From assembly GCF_039645995.1 (NCBI RefSeq), contig NZ_CP147920.1:62001-126000 (forward strand): a stretch of 64,000 nucleotides of DNA, in the 5' to 3' direction. Positions within the stretch are counted from its first letter, which is position 1. Every line of letters starts with the position of its first letter. This document shows positions 32,327-40,927 of this stretch, one piece after another. Both the position numbers and the translations under genes were made by a program. The notes beneath the pieces are model-generated. The model was not told the origin of the DNA. It saw only the letters and a list, made by a program, of their open reading frames with translations, and ran no database searches. The DNA is from Sulfurimonas sp. HSL3-1 (GTDB lineage Bacteria; Campylobacterota; Campylobacteria; Campylobacterales; Sulfurimonadaceae).

Positions 32327-32426
32327 AAAAATTAATCTTTTTTCAGGTTTCTACGCCAGCGCAGAGTACGGCGGGCGTTTGAAAGCCGGAGAGATCCGGC
32401 ATCAGGCGGTGTGCCTGTAACCTTCC

Positions 32427-32819
32427 TCAGGCGAGCTGGGCAGAGACGCTGCGCAAGACGGCTTCGGCCTTGGCGGGATCGCCGGCGTATTTGCGGATAT
32501 GCACGCCGTATTCGGCCATGGCCGCCGCCGTGTTCTTGCAGGCACGGCTGACAACGATGAAATCGCAGTCTTCGATCGCGGCACCCATTTTGAAGTGCTC
32601 TTTGACGTGTTCTTCGTCATCGTGGTCGTGATCGCACTGGTGATCTTCGTCCGCATGCTCATGGTCGAGGTCGGTGCGGGGGTTGGCCCGCAGCCCTTCG
32701 AGTTCGAAGGCGCGGAACATGCCGGCGCCCTTGACGGTGTAGACGGCAAAAAAGGGTGTATGTCCGGCATTGCCGAAAAACTGCAGGGTATCGTCTTTGA
32801 CGGGAACGGCGACTTTCAT
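32427..32819 (-). CDS. NifX/NifB-type iron-molybdenum cofactor-binding domain protein with His-rich insert
   Basis: 130 aa. The fold begins MKVAVPVKDDTLQFFGNAGH and continues FFAVYTVKGAGMFRAFEL, ending with GAAIEDCDFIVVSRACKNTAAAMAEYGVHIRKY, as in dinitrogenase FeMo-cofactor biosynthesis domains. Residues 50-75 are a hydrophilic insert with seven His, many Asp/Glu and one Cys, likely to bind a metal. No nif genes are present; stand-alone members are widespread. AAGGAG supports the ATG at 32819. It is divergent from the RND gene. Confidence 0.85.
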   Translation of the reverse strand: MKVAVPVKDDTLQFFGNAGHTPFFAVYTVKGAGMFRAFELEGLRANPRTDLDHEHADEDHQCDHDHDDEEHVKEHFKMGAAIEDCDFIVVSRACKNTAAAMAEYGVHIRKYAGDPAKAEAVLRSVSAQLA

Positions 32820-32872
32820 AAGGGGCTCCTTACGCAATAAAGTTAATTTTCGAAAATTATAACCGAAAATGC

Positions 32873-32902
32873 TTGACCAGCGGCAAACGGCGGCGATATA
32901 AT
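32873..32902 (+). promoter_or_regulatory. Promoter of the RND operon, probably leaderless
   Basis: TTGACC (32873-32878), an 18-bp spacer and a perfect TATAAT (32897-32902). The -10 ends 5 nt before the ATG at 32908, so transcription should start at or inside the start codon. Confidence 0.65.
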
Positions 32903-32907
32903 CGCGT

Positions 32908-35900
32908 ATGCTGAAAATCATCGAGTATTTTATTCGCAACAAACGGCTCAACTACGTGCTGTTGCTCTTCGTGCTTTTTATGGGCGTCAACGCCTACGTC
33001 TCCATCCCCAAGGAGCTCTTCCCGCTGGTGACCCTGGACCGGGTGACAATCAGCGGGGGGTATGCGGGGAGCAGCGCGGACAACCTCGACAAGATGGCCG
33101 TGCGCGATATCGAGGATGCGCTGGGCAGTATCGACGGCATCGAGAAGATCGAAACCGTCATCAAACCCGGCAGCTTCGCGATCGTCCTGACGCTGCAGGA
33201 GGGGGCGAATGAAAACGACGCGCTCAACAAGGCCAAAGACGCCATCGCCAAAAGCCGGCAGTACCTCCCGTCGGACATGGTCGAACCGGTGGCAACGCTG
33301 GCGGTGCACAACCGCCCCCTCGTCTCCCTCTCGCTCTCCAGCGATACGCTGACGCACGGGGAGCTGGTCGAGGCGGCCAAGGAGATCAAGACCCGTTTCG
33401 CCCGCTACCCGAACATCAGCGAAGTGGTGATGTACGGGGATTCGGACGAGGAGGTCTCCGTCCGCCTCGACTCGCAGGCGATCGAAGCCCTTGGGCTCAG
33501 CCGCAGCGCCGTGACGTCCGCCATTGCCAACCTTTCGTACATCTATCCCATCGGGAACATCGAACAGAAAGGGGACTTCGTCTTCCTCTCCACCGTCCAC
33601 GGCAAGTCTGACGTCGCGGCGTGGGAGACGACGATGCTCGGCGTCGGGGGCAAATACGTCCGTCTGGGGGAGATCGCCCGCATCGTGATCGAACACCCCC
33701 AGGATACGACGATCTCGACCTTCAACGGCCGCCCCAACATCACGCTCAATCTTTCCAAGGGGGACTACGGCAACGCCATATCCCTCTCCCGGGAGCTTGT
33801 GCATTTTGCGAAGACGATGCAGAGCGACTATCCGCAGATCCATTTTGACTTCTACCACGACACTTCCAAGCCGGTGCAGAGCCGCCTGGAGACGGTGCTC
33901 TCCAACCTGATGTTCGGGTTGATACTCGTTTTCCTCTCCATGGCGCTGCTGATCAACGTCCGCATCGCCTCCATCGTTGCGTTGGGGATCCCCTTTTCGT
34001 TCGCGATCGGCATCGTCTTCATCTATGTCCTGGGCTACTCCATCAACATCGTCTCCCTGCTCGGTGCGCTCATCGTGATCGGGATCGTCGTCGACGACGC
34101 CATCGTCGTCTCCGAGAACATCCAGCGCCACCTCAACGAGGGGATGGAGCGCCATGCCGCCGTGATGGCGGGGCTGCGGGAGATGATCCTGCCGGTGACC
34201 CTGGCGACGGTGACGACTGTTGTCGCCTTTTTGCCGCTCTTTATGCTCAGCGGGGAGATCTCCAAGTTCATCATCCTCATTCCCATCATGGTCATTATGA
34301 TCCTGATGGGCTCGCTGATCGAGAGCTTCCTCTTTTTGCCGCTGCATGCGGAGGAGGTGCTAAAGAAGCAGAAGAACATGGTCGACTGGACGCGTATCCA
34401 GAACGGCTATGAAACGATCCTGCACGGGCTGATCCGCTATAAAAAGAGCGTCCTCGCACTCTTCCTGGTCACGGTACCCCTGCTGACGTTCCTGACGGTC
34501 AAGAGCATGCAGTTCCAGTTCTTCCCGGAGTTTGACGGCTCGTTCCTGTATGTCACGGGTAAACTCGACATCAATACCCCGATCGAAGAGACAGCCGCCA
34601 TTGCGCAGGACGTCGAACGGCGCATCTTGGCGGAGGGGGAGCGTTTCTTCGCCAAGTCGGTGTCGACGGTGACGGGTTCGCGGGTCTCCATGGCCGGGGA
34701 TGCGGAAACCGGGGAACACGTCTTCCTCGTCACGATGGAGCTCTACGACATGGCGCCCAATAACGTTTTCGATCGTTACCTGGCCCCGCTGCTGAACTTC
34801 TCTTTTGATTACGACGACCCGGAGAAGCGGCGGACGAAACACACCTATGAACTCGTCGACGATCTCGAGGCGCTCGTCGCGCCGCTGCGGCAGCAGTATG
34901 CCTTCGAGGAGCTGGGCGTTCGGGAACAGCGGGCCGGGGTCGTGCGCATCGATGTCCAGGTCAACTTCTCCGGGGCGGACGAAGCGAAAACGGTCGCGGC
35001 GATGGAGCAGGTGCAGTCGGCGCTGGAGAAGGTCAAAGGGGTCGTCTCCGTCAGCAACAACCTCGAACCGGGGATGCGGGAGATCCGGCTGCGCGTCAAC
35101 GACTACGGCGAGCGGCTGGGGCTGAGCGAAGCGGAAGTGGCCCGCACCCTTTCGGCCTATTTCCTCGACAACCGCAGGGCGATGACTTTCAACGAGAGCG
35201 GAGTCATGGAGATCAAGACCCGTGCCCTGGAGAAGGACCGTCTGAGTACGCTGGAACGGTTCCAGTACCCCCTGGCCGACGGTACTTACGTCAATCTCGG
35301 CGATATTGTCGCTTTTGAGAGCCGCCGGGACTTCAACCAGATTGAAAAACGCGACGGCACGGTAGTGAAGACGGTCTTCGCGAAGGTCAACAAGCGGGTC
35401 ACGACCCCGTCGCAGGTCCTGAAGCAGATCGCTCCGGTACTGGACGCGGTACGTGAAACGGGGGTGAAGGCGGAACTGTTCGGGGAGCAGGAGCGCAACG
35501 ACCAGCTGGCATCGGATATGAAGCGTGCCGTTGCCGTCGCTCTCTTTTTGATGCTGATCACCCTGCTGTTCATCTTCCCGAAGATCAAGTACGCGCTTAT
35601 TGTCATGTCGGTGATTCCCCTCTCCATCCTCGGGGCGCTGGTGGGCCACAAGCTGATGGGGATGAACCTGACTATGCCGGGGGTCATCGGGCTGCTGGGA
35701 CTGGCCGGAGTCGTCATCAACGACGGGATCATCATGCTCGACTTCCTGCACGGCACCCACGATACGCGCGCGTTCTATGAGCGGGCGAAGATGCGCCTGC
35801 GGCCGATCCTGATCACCTCCATCACGACCTTCCTCGGCCTCTTTACGCTGATTTTCTATGCGACCGGGCAGGCCGTGATCCTGCAGCCGATTGCCGTCTC

Positions 35901-36030
35901 CATCGGTTTCGGCCTGCTGTGGGGCACGGTGCTGAACCTGCTGTACGTGCCGACGCTCTACGCCGTCATCAACGGCATCGGCCCCACCCCGGCATCACCG
36001 CCATCGGGGCAGAGACATGCTACTATTTGA
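32908..36030 (+). CDS. RND-family efflux transporter
   Basis: 1040 aa, AcrB/MdtB-like inner-membrane pump. Twelve membrane helices surround two large periplasmic loops (about 35-330 and 535-850). The proton-relay motif GIVVDDAIVVSENIQRHL is in TM4, and IGLLGLAGVVINDGIIMLD is in the second half. The start is the first codon after a consensus promoter. The adaptor gene follows after 9 nt, and no TolC-type outer-membrane gene is adjacent. It may export drugs, bile-like amphiphiles or metals; the DD pair indicates the drug-type rather than the heavy-metal (CusA) branch. Confidence 0.93.
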   Translation: MLKIIEYFIRNKRLNYVLLLFVLFMGVNAYVSIPKELFPLVTLDRVTISGGYAGSSADNLDKMAVRDIEDALGSIDGIEKIETVIKPGSFAIVLTLQEGANENDALNKAKDAIAKSRQYLPSDMVEPVATLAVHNRPLVSLSLSSDTLTHGELVEAAKEIKTRFARYPNISEVVMYGDSDEEVSVRLDSQAIEALGLSRSAVTSAIANLSYIYPIGNIEQKGDFVFLSTVHGKSDVAAWETTMLGVGGKYVRLGEIARIVIEHPQDTTISTFNGRPNITLNLSKGDYGNAISLSRELVHFAKTMQSDYPQIHFDFYHDTSKPVQSRLETVLSNLMFGLILVFLSMALLINVRIASIVALGIPFSFAIGIVFIYVLGYSINIVSLLGALIVIGIVVDDAIVVSENIQRHLNEGMERHAAVMAGLREMILPVTLATVTTVVAFLPLFMLSGEISKFIILIPIMVIMILMGSLIESFLFLPLHAEEVLKKQKNMVDWTRIQNGYETILHGLIRYKKSVLALFLVTVPLLTFLTVKSMQFQFFPEFDGSFLYVTGKLDINTPIEETAAIAQDVERRILAEGERFFAKSVSTVTGSRVSMAGDAETGEHVFLVTMELYDMAPNNVFDRYLAPLLNFSFDYDDPEKRRTKHTYELVDDLEALVAPLRQQYAFEELGVREQRAGVVRIDVQVNFSGADEAKTVAAMEQVQSALEKVKGVVSVSNNLEPGMREIRLRVNDYGERLGLSEAEVARTLSAYFLDNRRAMTFNESGVMEIKTRALEKDRLSTLERFQYPLADGTYVNLGDIVAFESRRDFNQIEKRDGTVVKTVFAKVNKRVTTPSQVLKQIAPVLDAVRETGVKAELFGEQERNDQLASDMKRAVAVALFLMLITLLFIFPKIKYALIVMSVIPLSILGALVGHKLMGMNLTMPGVIGLLGLAGVVINDGIIMLDFLHGTHDTRAFYERAKMRLRPILITSITTFLGLFTLIFYATGQAVILQPIAVSIGFGLLWGTVLNLLYVPTLYAVINGIGPTPASPPSGQRHATI

Positions 36031-36039
36031 GAGGAGAAA

Positions 36040-36753
36040 ATGATGAGAAATGGTTTTTTAATGATACTGCTGGCGGCACTGCCGTTGGCGGCGGGAAGTT
36101 ACAAGGCGAAAGTGGAGCCCTATGACGCGCACACGGTGAGTACGGAGGTTTCGGGGCGTATCGTCAAGCTCGATCAGCGCGACGAGCTCAAAACCCTCAA
36201 CAAGGTCGTGATCGAGATCGACCATGCGCTCGACGATATCCAGCTTGCAAACGACCGCCGGAAACTGAAGCTGCTGCAAGAGCAGATCGCCGTCAAGCAG
36301 TCGCAGTACGACAGCATCAAAGATCTGGCGAGCCAGAACCGCTTTACGAAGGACCAGTACAAGACGGAGCTGCTCGCGCTGAAGATGCAGGCGGAAGACC
36401 TGCAAAGCGTCATCGCCCAGCTGGAAGATACGATCGCCAAAAAGCGCATCGCGCTCCACGGGCAGTACCTCAAGACCCTCTATGTGCGCCAGGGCGAATA
36501 CGTCGCCCCGGGCACGAAGCTGATGAAGGTCGAGGACCACGGCGGCGGACGGCTGGTGCTCTACATCGACGCGGCGGACCGCGCGATCCTGGACGGGGCG
36601 AAGGTGACGGTAGAGGGGAGCAGCGGCTGGAAGATCGAAAAAGCGGCGACGAGTACGGATGAAACCTACGTCTCCTACTACCGCGTCGATCTCGTCAAGC
36701 GCGGCAACGTGCCGCTGGGCGGTGTTGTTTCCGTTACCATCGAAAAGCCCTGA
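36040..36753 (+). CDS. Periplasmic adaptor (HlyD/membrane-fusion-like) protein
   Basis: 237 aa, signal peptide MRNGFLMILLAALPLAAGS, a biotinyl-lipoyl-like half (YDAHTVSTEVSGRIVKLDQ), then a long coiled coil from about 65 to 135 (LANDRRKLKLLQEQIAVKQSQ) and a second lipoyl half (YLKTLYVRQGEYVAPGTKLMKV). It is shorter than canonical AcrA because the beta-barrel domain is reduced. It should connect the RND pump to an outer-membrane channel. Either of two adjacent ATGs (36040, 36043) can be the start. Confidence 0.85.
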   Translation: MMRNGFLMILLAALPLAAGSYKAKVEPYDAHTVSTEVSGRIVKLDQRDELKTLNKVVIEIDHALDDIQLANDRRKLKLLQEQIAVKQSQYDSIKDLASQNRFTKDQYKTELLALKMQAEDLQSVIAQLEDTIAKKRIALHGQYLKTLYVRQGEYVAPGTKLMKVEDHGGGRLVLYIDAADRAILDGAKVTVEGSSGWKIEKAATSTDETYVSYYRVDLVKRGNVPLGGVVSVTIEKP

Positions 36754-36757
36754 ATTG

Positions 36758-37246
36758 ATGCATATCGTTCCTGTGACCACGCCGGAGCAGGCGGCCCTCT
36801 GCGCCTCCCTGGCCGAGACGATCTGGCGGGAGTTTTACACGCCGATCATCGGGGCGGAGCAGGTCGAGTATATGCTGCGCTCCTTTCAGTCCGCCGATGC
36901 CATCAATGCGCAGATGCAAAACGGGTATCACTACACGCTGCTCTATGACGGCGAGACGGCAGTGGGGTACTGCGCCACCGTCCCCGAAGACGATGTGCTC
37001 AAGGTGAGCAAACTCTACGTGCTTCAAACGCAGCGGGGAAAGGGCGGCGGGCGCCTGATGCTGGAGCACTGCGCGGCGGAAGCGAAGGCGGGCGGCTTCA
37101 AACGGCTGCTGCTCACCGTCAACCGCCACAACCCTTCCGTTGCGTTTTACGAGCATGAGGGGTTTACGAATGCCGGCCCCCTGGTCCAGGGGATCGGCGG
37201 CGGGTTCGTCATGGACGATTATGTGATGGTCCGTCCGGTCCGGTGA
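36758..37246 (+). CDS. GNAT-family N-acetyltransferase
   Basis: 162 aa. Acetyl-CoA-binding motif A is VSKLYVLQTQRGKGGGRLMLEHC (Q-x-x-G-x-G/A pattern), followed by FKRLLLTVNRHNPSVAFYEHEGF, the usual GNAT ending. The ATG at 36758 is 4 nt after the adaptor stop, so it is part of the RND transcript; an upstream in-frame extension lies inside the adaptor gene and is rejected. Substrate unknown. Confidence 0.88.
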   Translation: MHIVPVTTPEQAALCASLAETIWREFYTPIIGAEQVEYMLRSFQSADAINAQMQNGYHYTLLYDGETAVGYCATVPEDDVLKVSKLYVLQTQRGKGGGRLMLEHCAAEAKAGGFKRLLLTVNRHNPSVAFYEHEGFTNAGPLVQGIGGGFVMDDYVMVRPVR

Positions 37247-37277
37247 GACGACGGTATGAAACAGAAGGAGAGAATGT

Positions 37278-37730
37278 ATGATTAAAGAGGTAACGGCGGT
37301 TGGGCTGGCAGTGGCGGCGGCGATTGGCCTGGGGGCGTGCAGCAAAAAGGCCCCCGACTGCGACGCAGAGGAAGTCGTCGCGTATTTGAAGCATGACGAC
37401 GGCGTCCTGAAGGGTTTCATCGAGCGGCGTTACGAACTTACCAAAGTCGTCGACGGCGGACTGGAAGGGAACCGGCGCGAGTGCAGCGCCGTCCTGACGA
37501 CGACGGTGACCCTCAAAGAGGACCTGGAAACTATTATGGAAGAGGCGCAGAAAACAAGCAAAAGCGAAGGGATATCGGGCCAGCTGATGGTCGGAAGCTA
37601 CCTGATGGGACTGTCGCTTCTGGGGCTGCAGAAAAAAGGGGATACGAGCGTCGACGAGAGCGCGTTGACCTACACGACCGCCTACACGGAAAAAGGGGAG
37701 TCCGTTATCACCGTGACAAAGGTGCAGTAG
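37278..37730 (+). CDS. Small lipoprotein of unknown function
   Basis: 150 aa with a lipobox in GLGACSKK (Cys about 21). The mature part has DCDAEEVVAYL, NRRECSAVLTTTVTL and a central hydrophobic helix (QLMVGSYLMGLSLLGLQ, about 107-123) before a charged end. No family recognised. AGAAGGAG precedes the ATG. The gene is the last plus-strand gene before the tRNA. Confidence 0.75.
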   Translation: MIKEVTAVGLAVAAAIGLGACSKKAPDCDAEEVVAYLKHDDGVLKGFIERRYELTKVVDGGLEGNRRECSAVLTTTVTLKEDLETIMEEAQKTSKSEGISGQLMVGSYLMGLSLLGLQKKGDTSVDESALTYTTAYTEKGESVITVTKVQ

Positions 37731-37804
37731 CCTTTGCGGTTGTCAACGGGTAAACGTGTTTTAGAAAAATAATTTTGTTGTCAGAAAAACGTATTGTAGG
37801 AAAA

Positions 37805-37880
37805 TGGTGGACCCTACCGGGATCGAACCGGTGACCTCTTCGCTGCCAGCGAAGCGCTCTCCCAGCTGAGCTAAGGGCCC
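37805..37880 (-). tRNA. tRNA-Ala(GGC)
   Basis: 76 nt including an encoded CCA. The acceptor stem GGGCCCT/AGGGTCC contains the G3-U70 wobble pair that identifies alanine tRNAs. The D arm is GCTC-AGCTGGGA-GAGC, the anticodon arm CTTCG-CTGGCAG-CGAAG with anticodon GGC, and the T arm carries GGTTCGATCC. A minus-strand TATAAT at 37907-37902 is the likely -10. In the rest of this 303-bp gap (37731-38033) I see only a hairpin near 38004-38020. Confidence 0.97.
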
Positions 37881-37901
37881 GGGAGATTTTTAAGAGGCAA
37901 A

Positions 37902-37907
37902 ATTATA
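37902..37907 (-). promoter_or_regulatory. -10 box of tRNA-Ala
   Basis: TATAAT on the minus strand, 22 nt upstream of the first tRNA base. No good -35 match is evident. Confidence 0.5.
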
Positions 37908-38033
37908 CTTGCCGCTGACTTAAGGAAGTTTGAAACCAGGTATGAGTGCGGTTTAACTGCACGCGAGCTCCCCGCTGAGGGGAACAAAGTGTTAACGTAG
38001 AAGCAGGGGCTTTGCTCCTGTTTTGTATCGAAG

Positions 38034-39023
38034 TTATAAAATCGAGTATTTCGCCGCCTCGGCGCGGGCGGCGAGGGGGGTCGTCGTGACGGTTTCGCCG
38101 TTCACGTCGAGCGTATAGCTCTCTTCCGGCGAGGTTTTGCAGTAGGTGAGGATGCTGCGGGCGGCGAAAGCGCGGTCGCTCTCGCTGGCATTTTTACTCA
38201 GCAGGACGTGCGGCCCTGGGATGCCGACGGTTTCGATGTGGATGAATTTCGCATTGTCGATCTCCTGCAGTTTGACGTTCTCCTCCTGGTCGCGGCCGAT
38301 GACCATCTTGGCGCCCTCGGGCAGACGGAAGTGGCGGCCCCATTTGAGCACCGGAATGTCCGGGACGTCGAACTGTTCGTCGAACTTGATGTAGTCGCGG
38401 ATCTTGATGGCGAAGTTCGCATCGGTCAGCAGGCAGCCGCCGCCCGGGCTCTCAAAATCTTCGAGGCCGAACTGTTCGGCGAGCTCCATCTGGCGTTCGC
38501 GGCTGCGGCCGAGGATCCCTTCGAGTTTGTCGCGGTCGACCCACCCCTCCTCTTCGGCGATCGTCGGCGCCAGGCGTTTGGCGCTCATGGGGCGCAGGAG
38601 AAGGCCGTCGACGTTGGCTTCGTTGAGGACCTTGATGAGCGCGTCTTTGTTCTGGCTCATCGGGCGCTGGCCGAGGACCTCGCCGCTGATGAGGAAGCTC
38701 GCGCCTTCGGCTTCCATGATGCGTTTGGCGACTTCGAACATCTTCGCGTGGCAGTCGATGCAGGGGTTGAAGTGCTTGCCGTAGCCGTGCTTGGGGTCGA
38801 ACAAAACGGTCTGGAGGTACTCGCTCTGGATGTCGATGATGCGCAGTTCCGCGCCGACCTGGTCACACATGTTCTGCATATGGGCACGGCGGTCTTTGGT
38901 GGCCCCGAAACCGGTATTGATGTTACAGGCGATGACGTCGATCCCCTGGTCGATGATGAGCTTCATGGCAAGCGTAGAGTCGAGCCCGCCGGAGAAAAGC
39001 GCGATGGCTTTGCGTTTTGACAT
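38034..39023 (-). CDS. PP-loop ATP pyrophosphatase, MnmA/ThiI-like thiolation family
   Basis: 329 aa. The N-terminal PP-loop is ALFSGGLDSTLAMKL (residues 8-22). Conserved further on are FNPCIDCHAKMF (CxxC), LISGEVLGQRPMSQ, LLRPMSAKRLAPT and ESPGGGCLLTD, which together suggest a tRNA or cofactor sulfur-insertion enzyme with a C-terminal NFACT-R2-like domain (about 215-329). The exact substrate is unclear. It is preceded by a hairpin with T-run near 38004-38024. It is encoded just downstream of dnaG on the same strand. Confidence 0.82.
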   Translation of the reverse strand: MSKRKAIALFSGGLDSTLAMKLIIDQGIDVIACNINTGFGATKDRRAHMQNMCDQVGAELRIIDIQSEYLQTVLFDPKHGYGKHFNPCIDCHAKMFEVAKRIMEAEGASFLISGEVLGQRPMSQNKDALIKVLNEANVDGLLLRPMSAKRLAPTIAEEEGWVDRDKLEGILGRSRERQMELAEQFGLEDFESPGGGCLLTDANFAIKIRDYIKFDEQFDVPDIPVLKWGRHFRLPEGAKMVIGRDQEENVKLQEIDNAKFIHIETVGIPGPHVLLSKNASESDRAFAARSILTYCKTSPEESYTLDVNGETVTTTPLAARAEAAKYSIL

Positions 39024-39061
39024 TGGTAATTCCTTGGTAAGGCACAGGAGCGGGAGCGCGC

Positions 39062-40720
39062 CTAGGCGTCTACTCCCACCAGTTCACCTTTTTTGAGTTT
39101 CGCAATTTTACCAAGAATCTGACGGTTTAAGAAGTATTTTTTATCGCTGGGAATGGAAGGGTCGCGCATGACGGCCTGCCGGCGATGCTCGTAATATTTG
39201 CGCAGAAAGATCAGCAGTTCGCTTTTGAGGGTCTCGTCGTCGGGGAAAACGGGGACGGCTTCGTCCATGACGATGTGAATAAGCTCCGGCTGATTGCTGT
39301 CGCCCTGCAGGGCCGTGGCGAACTCCCGGGCGTGAAAACGCAGCATCTGCGGCGCGATGAAATCGAGCAGCGCATCGACGACGCCGGGACGCTCCAGGAC
39401 CGTTTTGATGAGGGAGAGCTCCCACAGGTCGCGGTGGGATGAGGGTGCTGCGACGGCGACGGTGGGCGCGGCCGTGCGTACCGGCTGGCTCCCGACGCGC
39501 ACCAGCCCGGGAGAGATGCCCATGCGCGCGGCGAGGTGGCGTTTGTACTCCTCCTGCATCAGCGGGGAGAGGGTCTTGAGGTAGGCGGTCGTCTCCGCGA
39601 GGGCCTGCTCCTTCGCGCGCGGGTTGGCCAGGTCGTACTGCCCCAGCGTCGTCTCCAGGACGAAATCGATGAAGGGGCGGGGTTGCCGGAACATCGCGCC
39701 GAGCTCCTCGACGCGCCCCTCCTTGACCATGTCCGCCGGGTCGCGCCCCCCTTCGAAAAGAACGACGCCGCCGTCGAAGCCCGCGGCGCTGAGCAGTTTC
39801 GAGGCCTTGAGCGCGGCGTTGCGCCCCGCCGCGTCCCCGTCGTAGGCCATGATGACGCGCGGTTCGCCCTTGCGAAGCAGCGGCAGGTGTTCGCTGGTGA
39901 GCGCCGTCCCCAGGGTCGCCACGGCCTGGGTGAAGCCGGCCTGGTGCAGCATGATTACGTCGAGGTACCCTTCGGTGACGATCATCTCTTTGCGCTTGTG
40001 GATGCTCTCCCTGGCGTGGTTGTAGGCGTAGAGCAGGCGGGATTTGTTGAAGAGTTTCGTCTGCGGGGAGTTGACGTACTTGGCCTGGTGGCCGGTGATG
40101 GTACGGCCGCCGAAGCCGACGATGGCACCGTTGGGGGCGTGAATGGGAAAGGTGATCCGCTCGATGAAGCGGGCGTATTCGCGTCCCTCGCTTTCGCCTG
40201 CGACCCCCAGCTCGACCGCTTCGGCCATGGAGAACTGGTTCTGCTTGATAAAGCCCAGGGTCAGGTGCGAAGCGGGGGCGTATCCGATGCCGAAGTGCTC
40301 GATGCTCGACTCATAGATGCCGCGATCGTGCAGGTACTGCATCGCCGTGGGCGTCTTGTCCAGCAGGCTGCGGTACCAGTCGTTGAGCTTCTCCATCAGC
40401 TGGGAGCGCTGCTGGCGCGGCTCGCCCTGGGTATAGGCGAGACTGTAGTTGTACTGGCCGGCGAGCTTCTCGATCGCTTCGGGGTAGGTAAGCTTTTCGT
40501 ACTCCATAACGAACTTGATGGCGTCCCCGCTCGCCTGGCAGCCGAAACAGTGGTAGAACTGTTTGGAAGGGCTCACGGAGAAGCTCGGACTCTTTTCGTC
40601 GTGGAAGGGACAGAGCCCCTTGTAGTTGGCGCCGGCTTTCTTCAGTTCGACATAGTTACCGATGACGTCGACGATGTCGATCCGGGATTTGAGCCCGTCG
40701 ATGGAGTCCTGGGAAATCAT
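39062..40720 (-). CDS. dnaG: DNA primase
   Basis: 552 aa. The N-terminal CHC2 zinc finger is LCPFHDEKSPSFSVSPSKQF with CFGC (residues 36-65). The TOPRIM core shows IVTEGYLDVIMLHQAGF (catalytic Glu) and VIMAYDGDAAGRNAALKA (Asp-Asp). The C-terminal helicase-binding domain is divergent. It makes RNA primers for replication. The start is the ATG at 40720, directly after a minus-strand -10, so the mRNA may be leaderless. Confidence 0.97.
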   Translation of the reverse strand: MISQDSIDGLKSRIDIVDVIGNYVELKKAGANYKGLCPFHDEKSPSFSVSPSKQFYHCFGCQASGDAIKFVMEYEKLTYPEAIEKLAGQYNYSLAYTQGEPRQQRSQLMEKLNDWYRSLLDKTPTAMQYLHDRGIYESSIEHFGIGYAPASHLTLGFIKQNQFSMAEAVELGVAGESEGREYARFIERITFPIHAPNGAIVGFGGRTITGHQAKYVNSPQTKLFNKSRLLYAYNHARESIHKRKEMIVTEGYLDVIMLHQAGFTQAVATLGTALTSEHLPLLRKGEPRVIMAYDGDAAGRNAALKASKLLSAAGFDGGVVLFEGGRDPADMVKEGRVEELGAMFRQPRPFIDFVLETTLGQYDLANPRAKEQALAETTAYLKTLSPLMQEEYKRHLAARMGISPGLVRVGSQPVRTAAPTVAVAAPSSHRDLWELSLIKTVLERPGVVDALLDFIAPQMLRFHAREFATALQGDSNQPELIHIVMDEAVPVFPDDETLKSELLIFLRKYYEHRRQAVMRDPSIPSDKKYFLNRQILGKIAKLKKGELVGVDA

Positions 40721-40726
40721 AAGGGC

Positions 40727-40732
40727 ATTTTA
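40727..40732 (-). promoter_or_regulatory. -10 box for a leaderless dnaG mRNA
   Basis: TAAAAT on the minus strand ends 6 nt (GCCCTT) before the ATG, so +1 should coincide with the start codon. Confidence 0.5.
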
Positions 40733-40825
40733 GCGCAATGTAGCCCGTTGGGGGCTTCGAGATGAGTTGAAACTAAAGGATAATTTTTCTCCTTAACTGT
40801 AAGCATTGGAAAAGAGCCAACGTTC

Positions 40826-40831
40826 TATAAT
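40826..40831 (+). promoter_or_regulatory. -10 box and structured leader of the desulforubrerythrin gene
   Basis: TATAAT about 97 nt before the ATG at 40928. The intervening leader contains a stem (CCGGGC/GCCCGG near 40862-40880) and ends in AGAAGGAACAG before the start codon. An oxygen or peroxide regulator could act here, but I see no recognisable box. Confidence 0.45.
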
Positions 40832-40927
40832 GGTGACTGTTTTGATCGTCTTGAGGCCGGCGCCGGGCCGTTTTGCCCGGAGTGCCATTGCGCGGCGGGG
40901 AGACCGCCGGGAGAGAAGGAACAGAAG

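Noticed and set aside
31613-32426. preQ1 riboswitch linked to queD
   Set aside because: The structured region lies downstream of queD and lacks the short preQ1 pseudoknot pattern.
32427-32819. NifX-like gene as evidence for nitrogen fixation
   Set aside because: Stand-alone domains of this type are common and there are no nif genes in the window.
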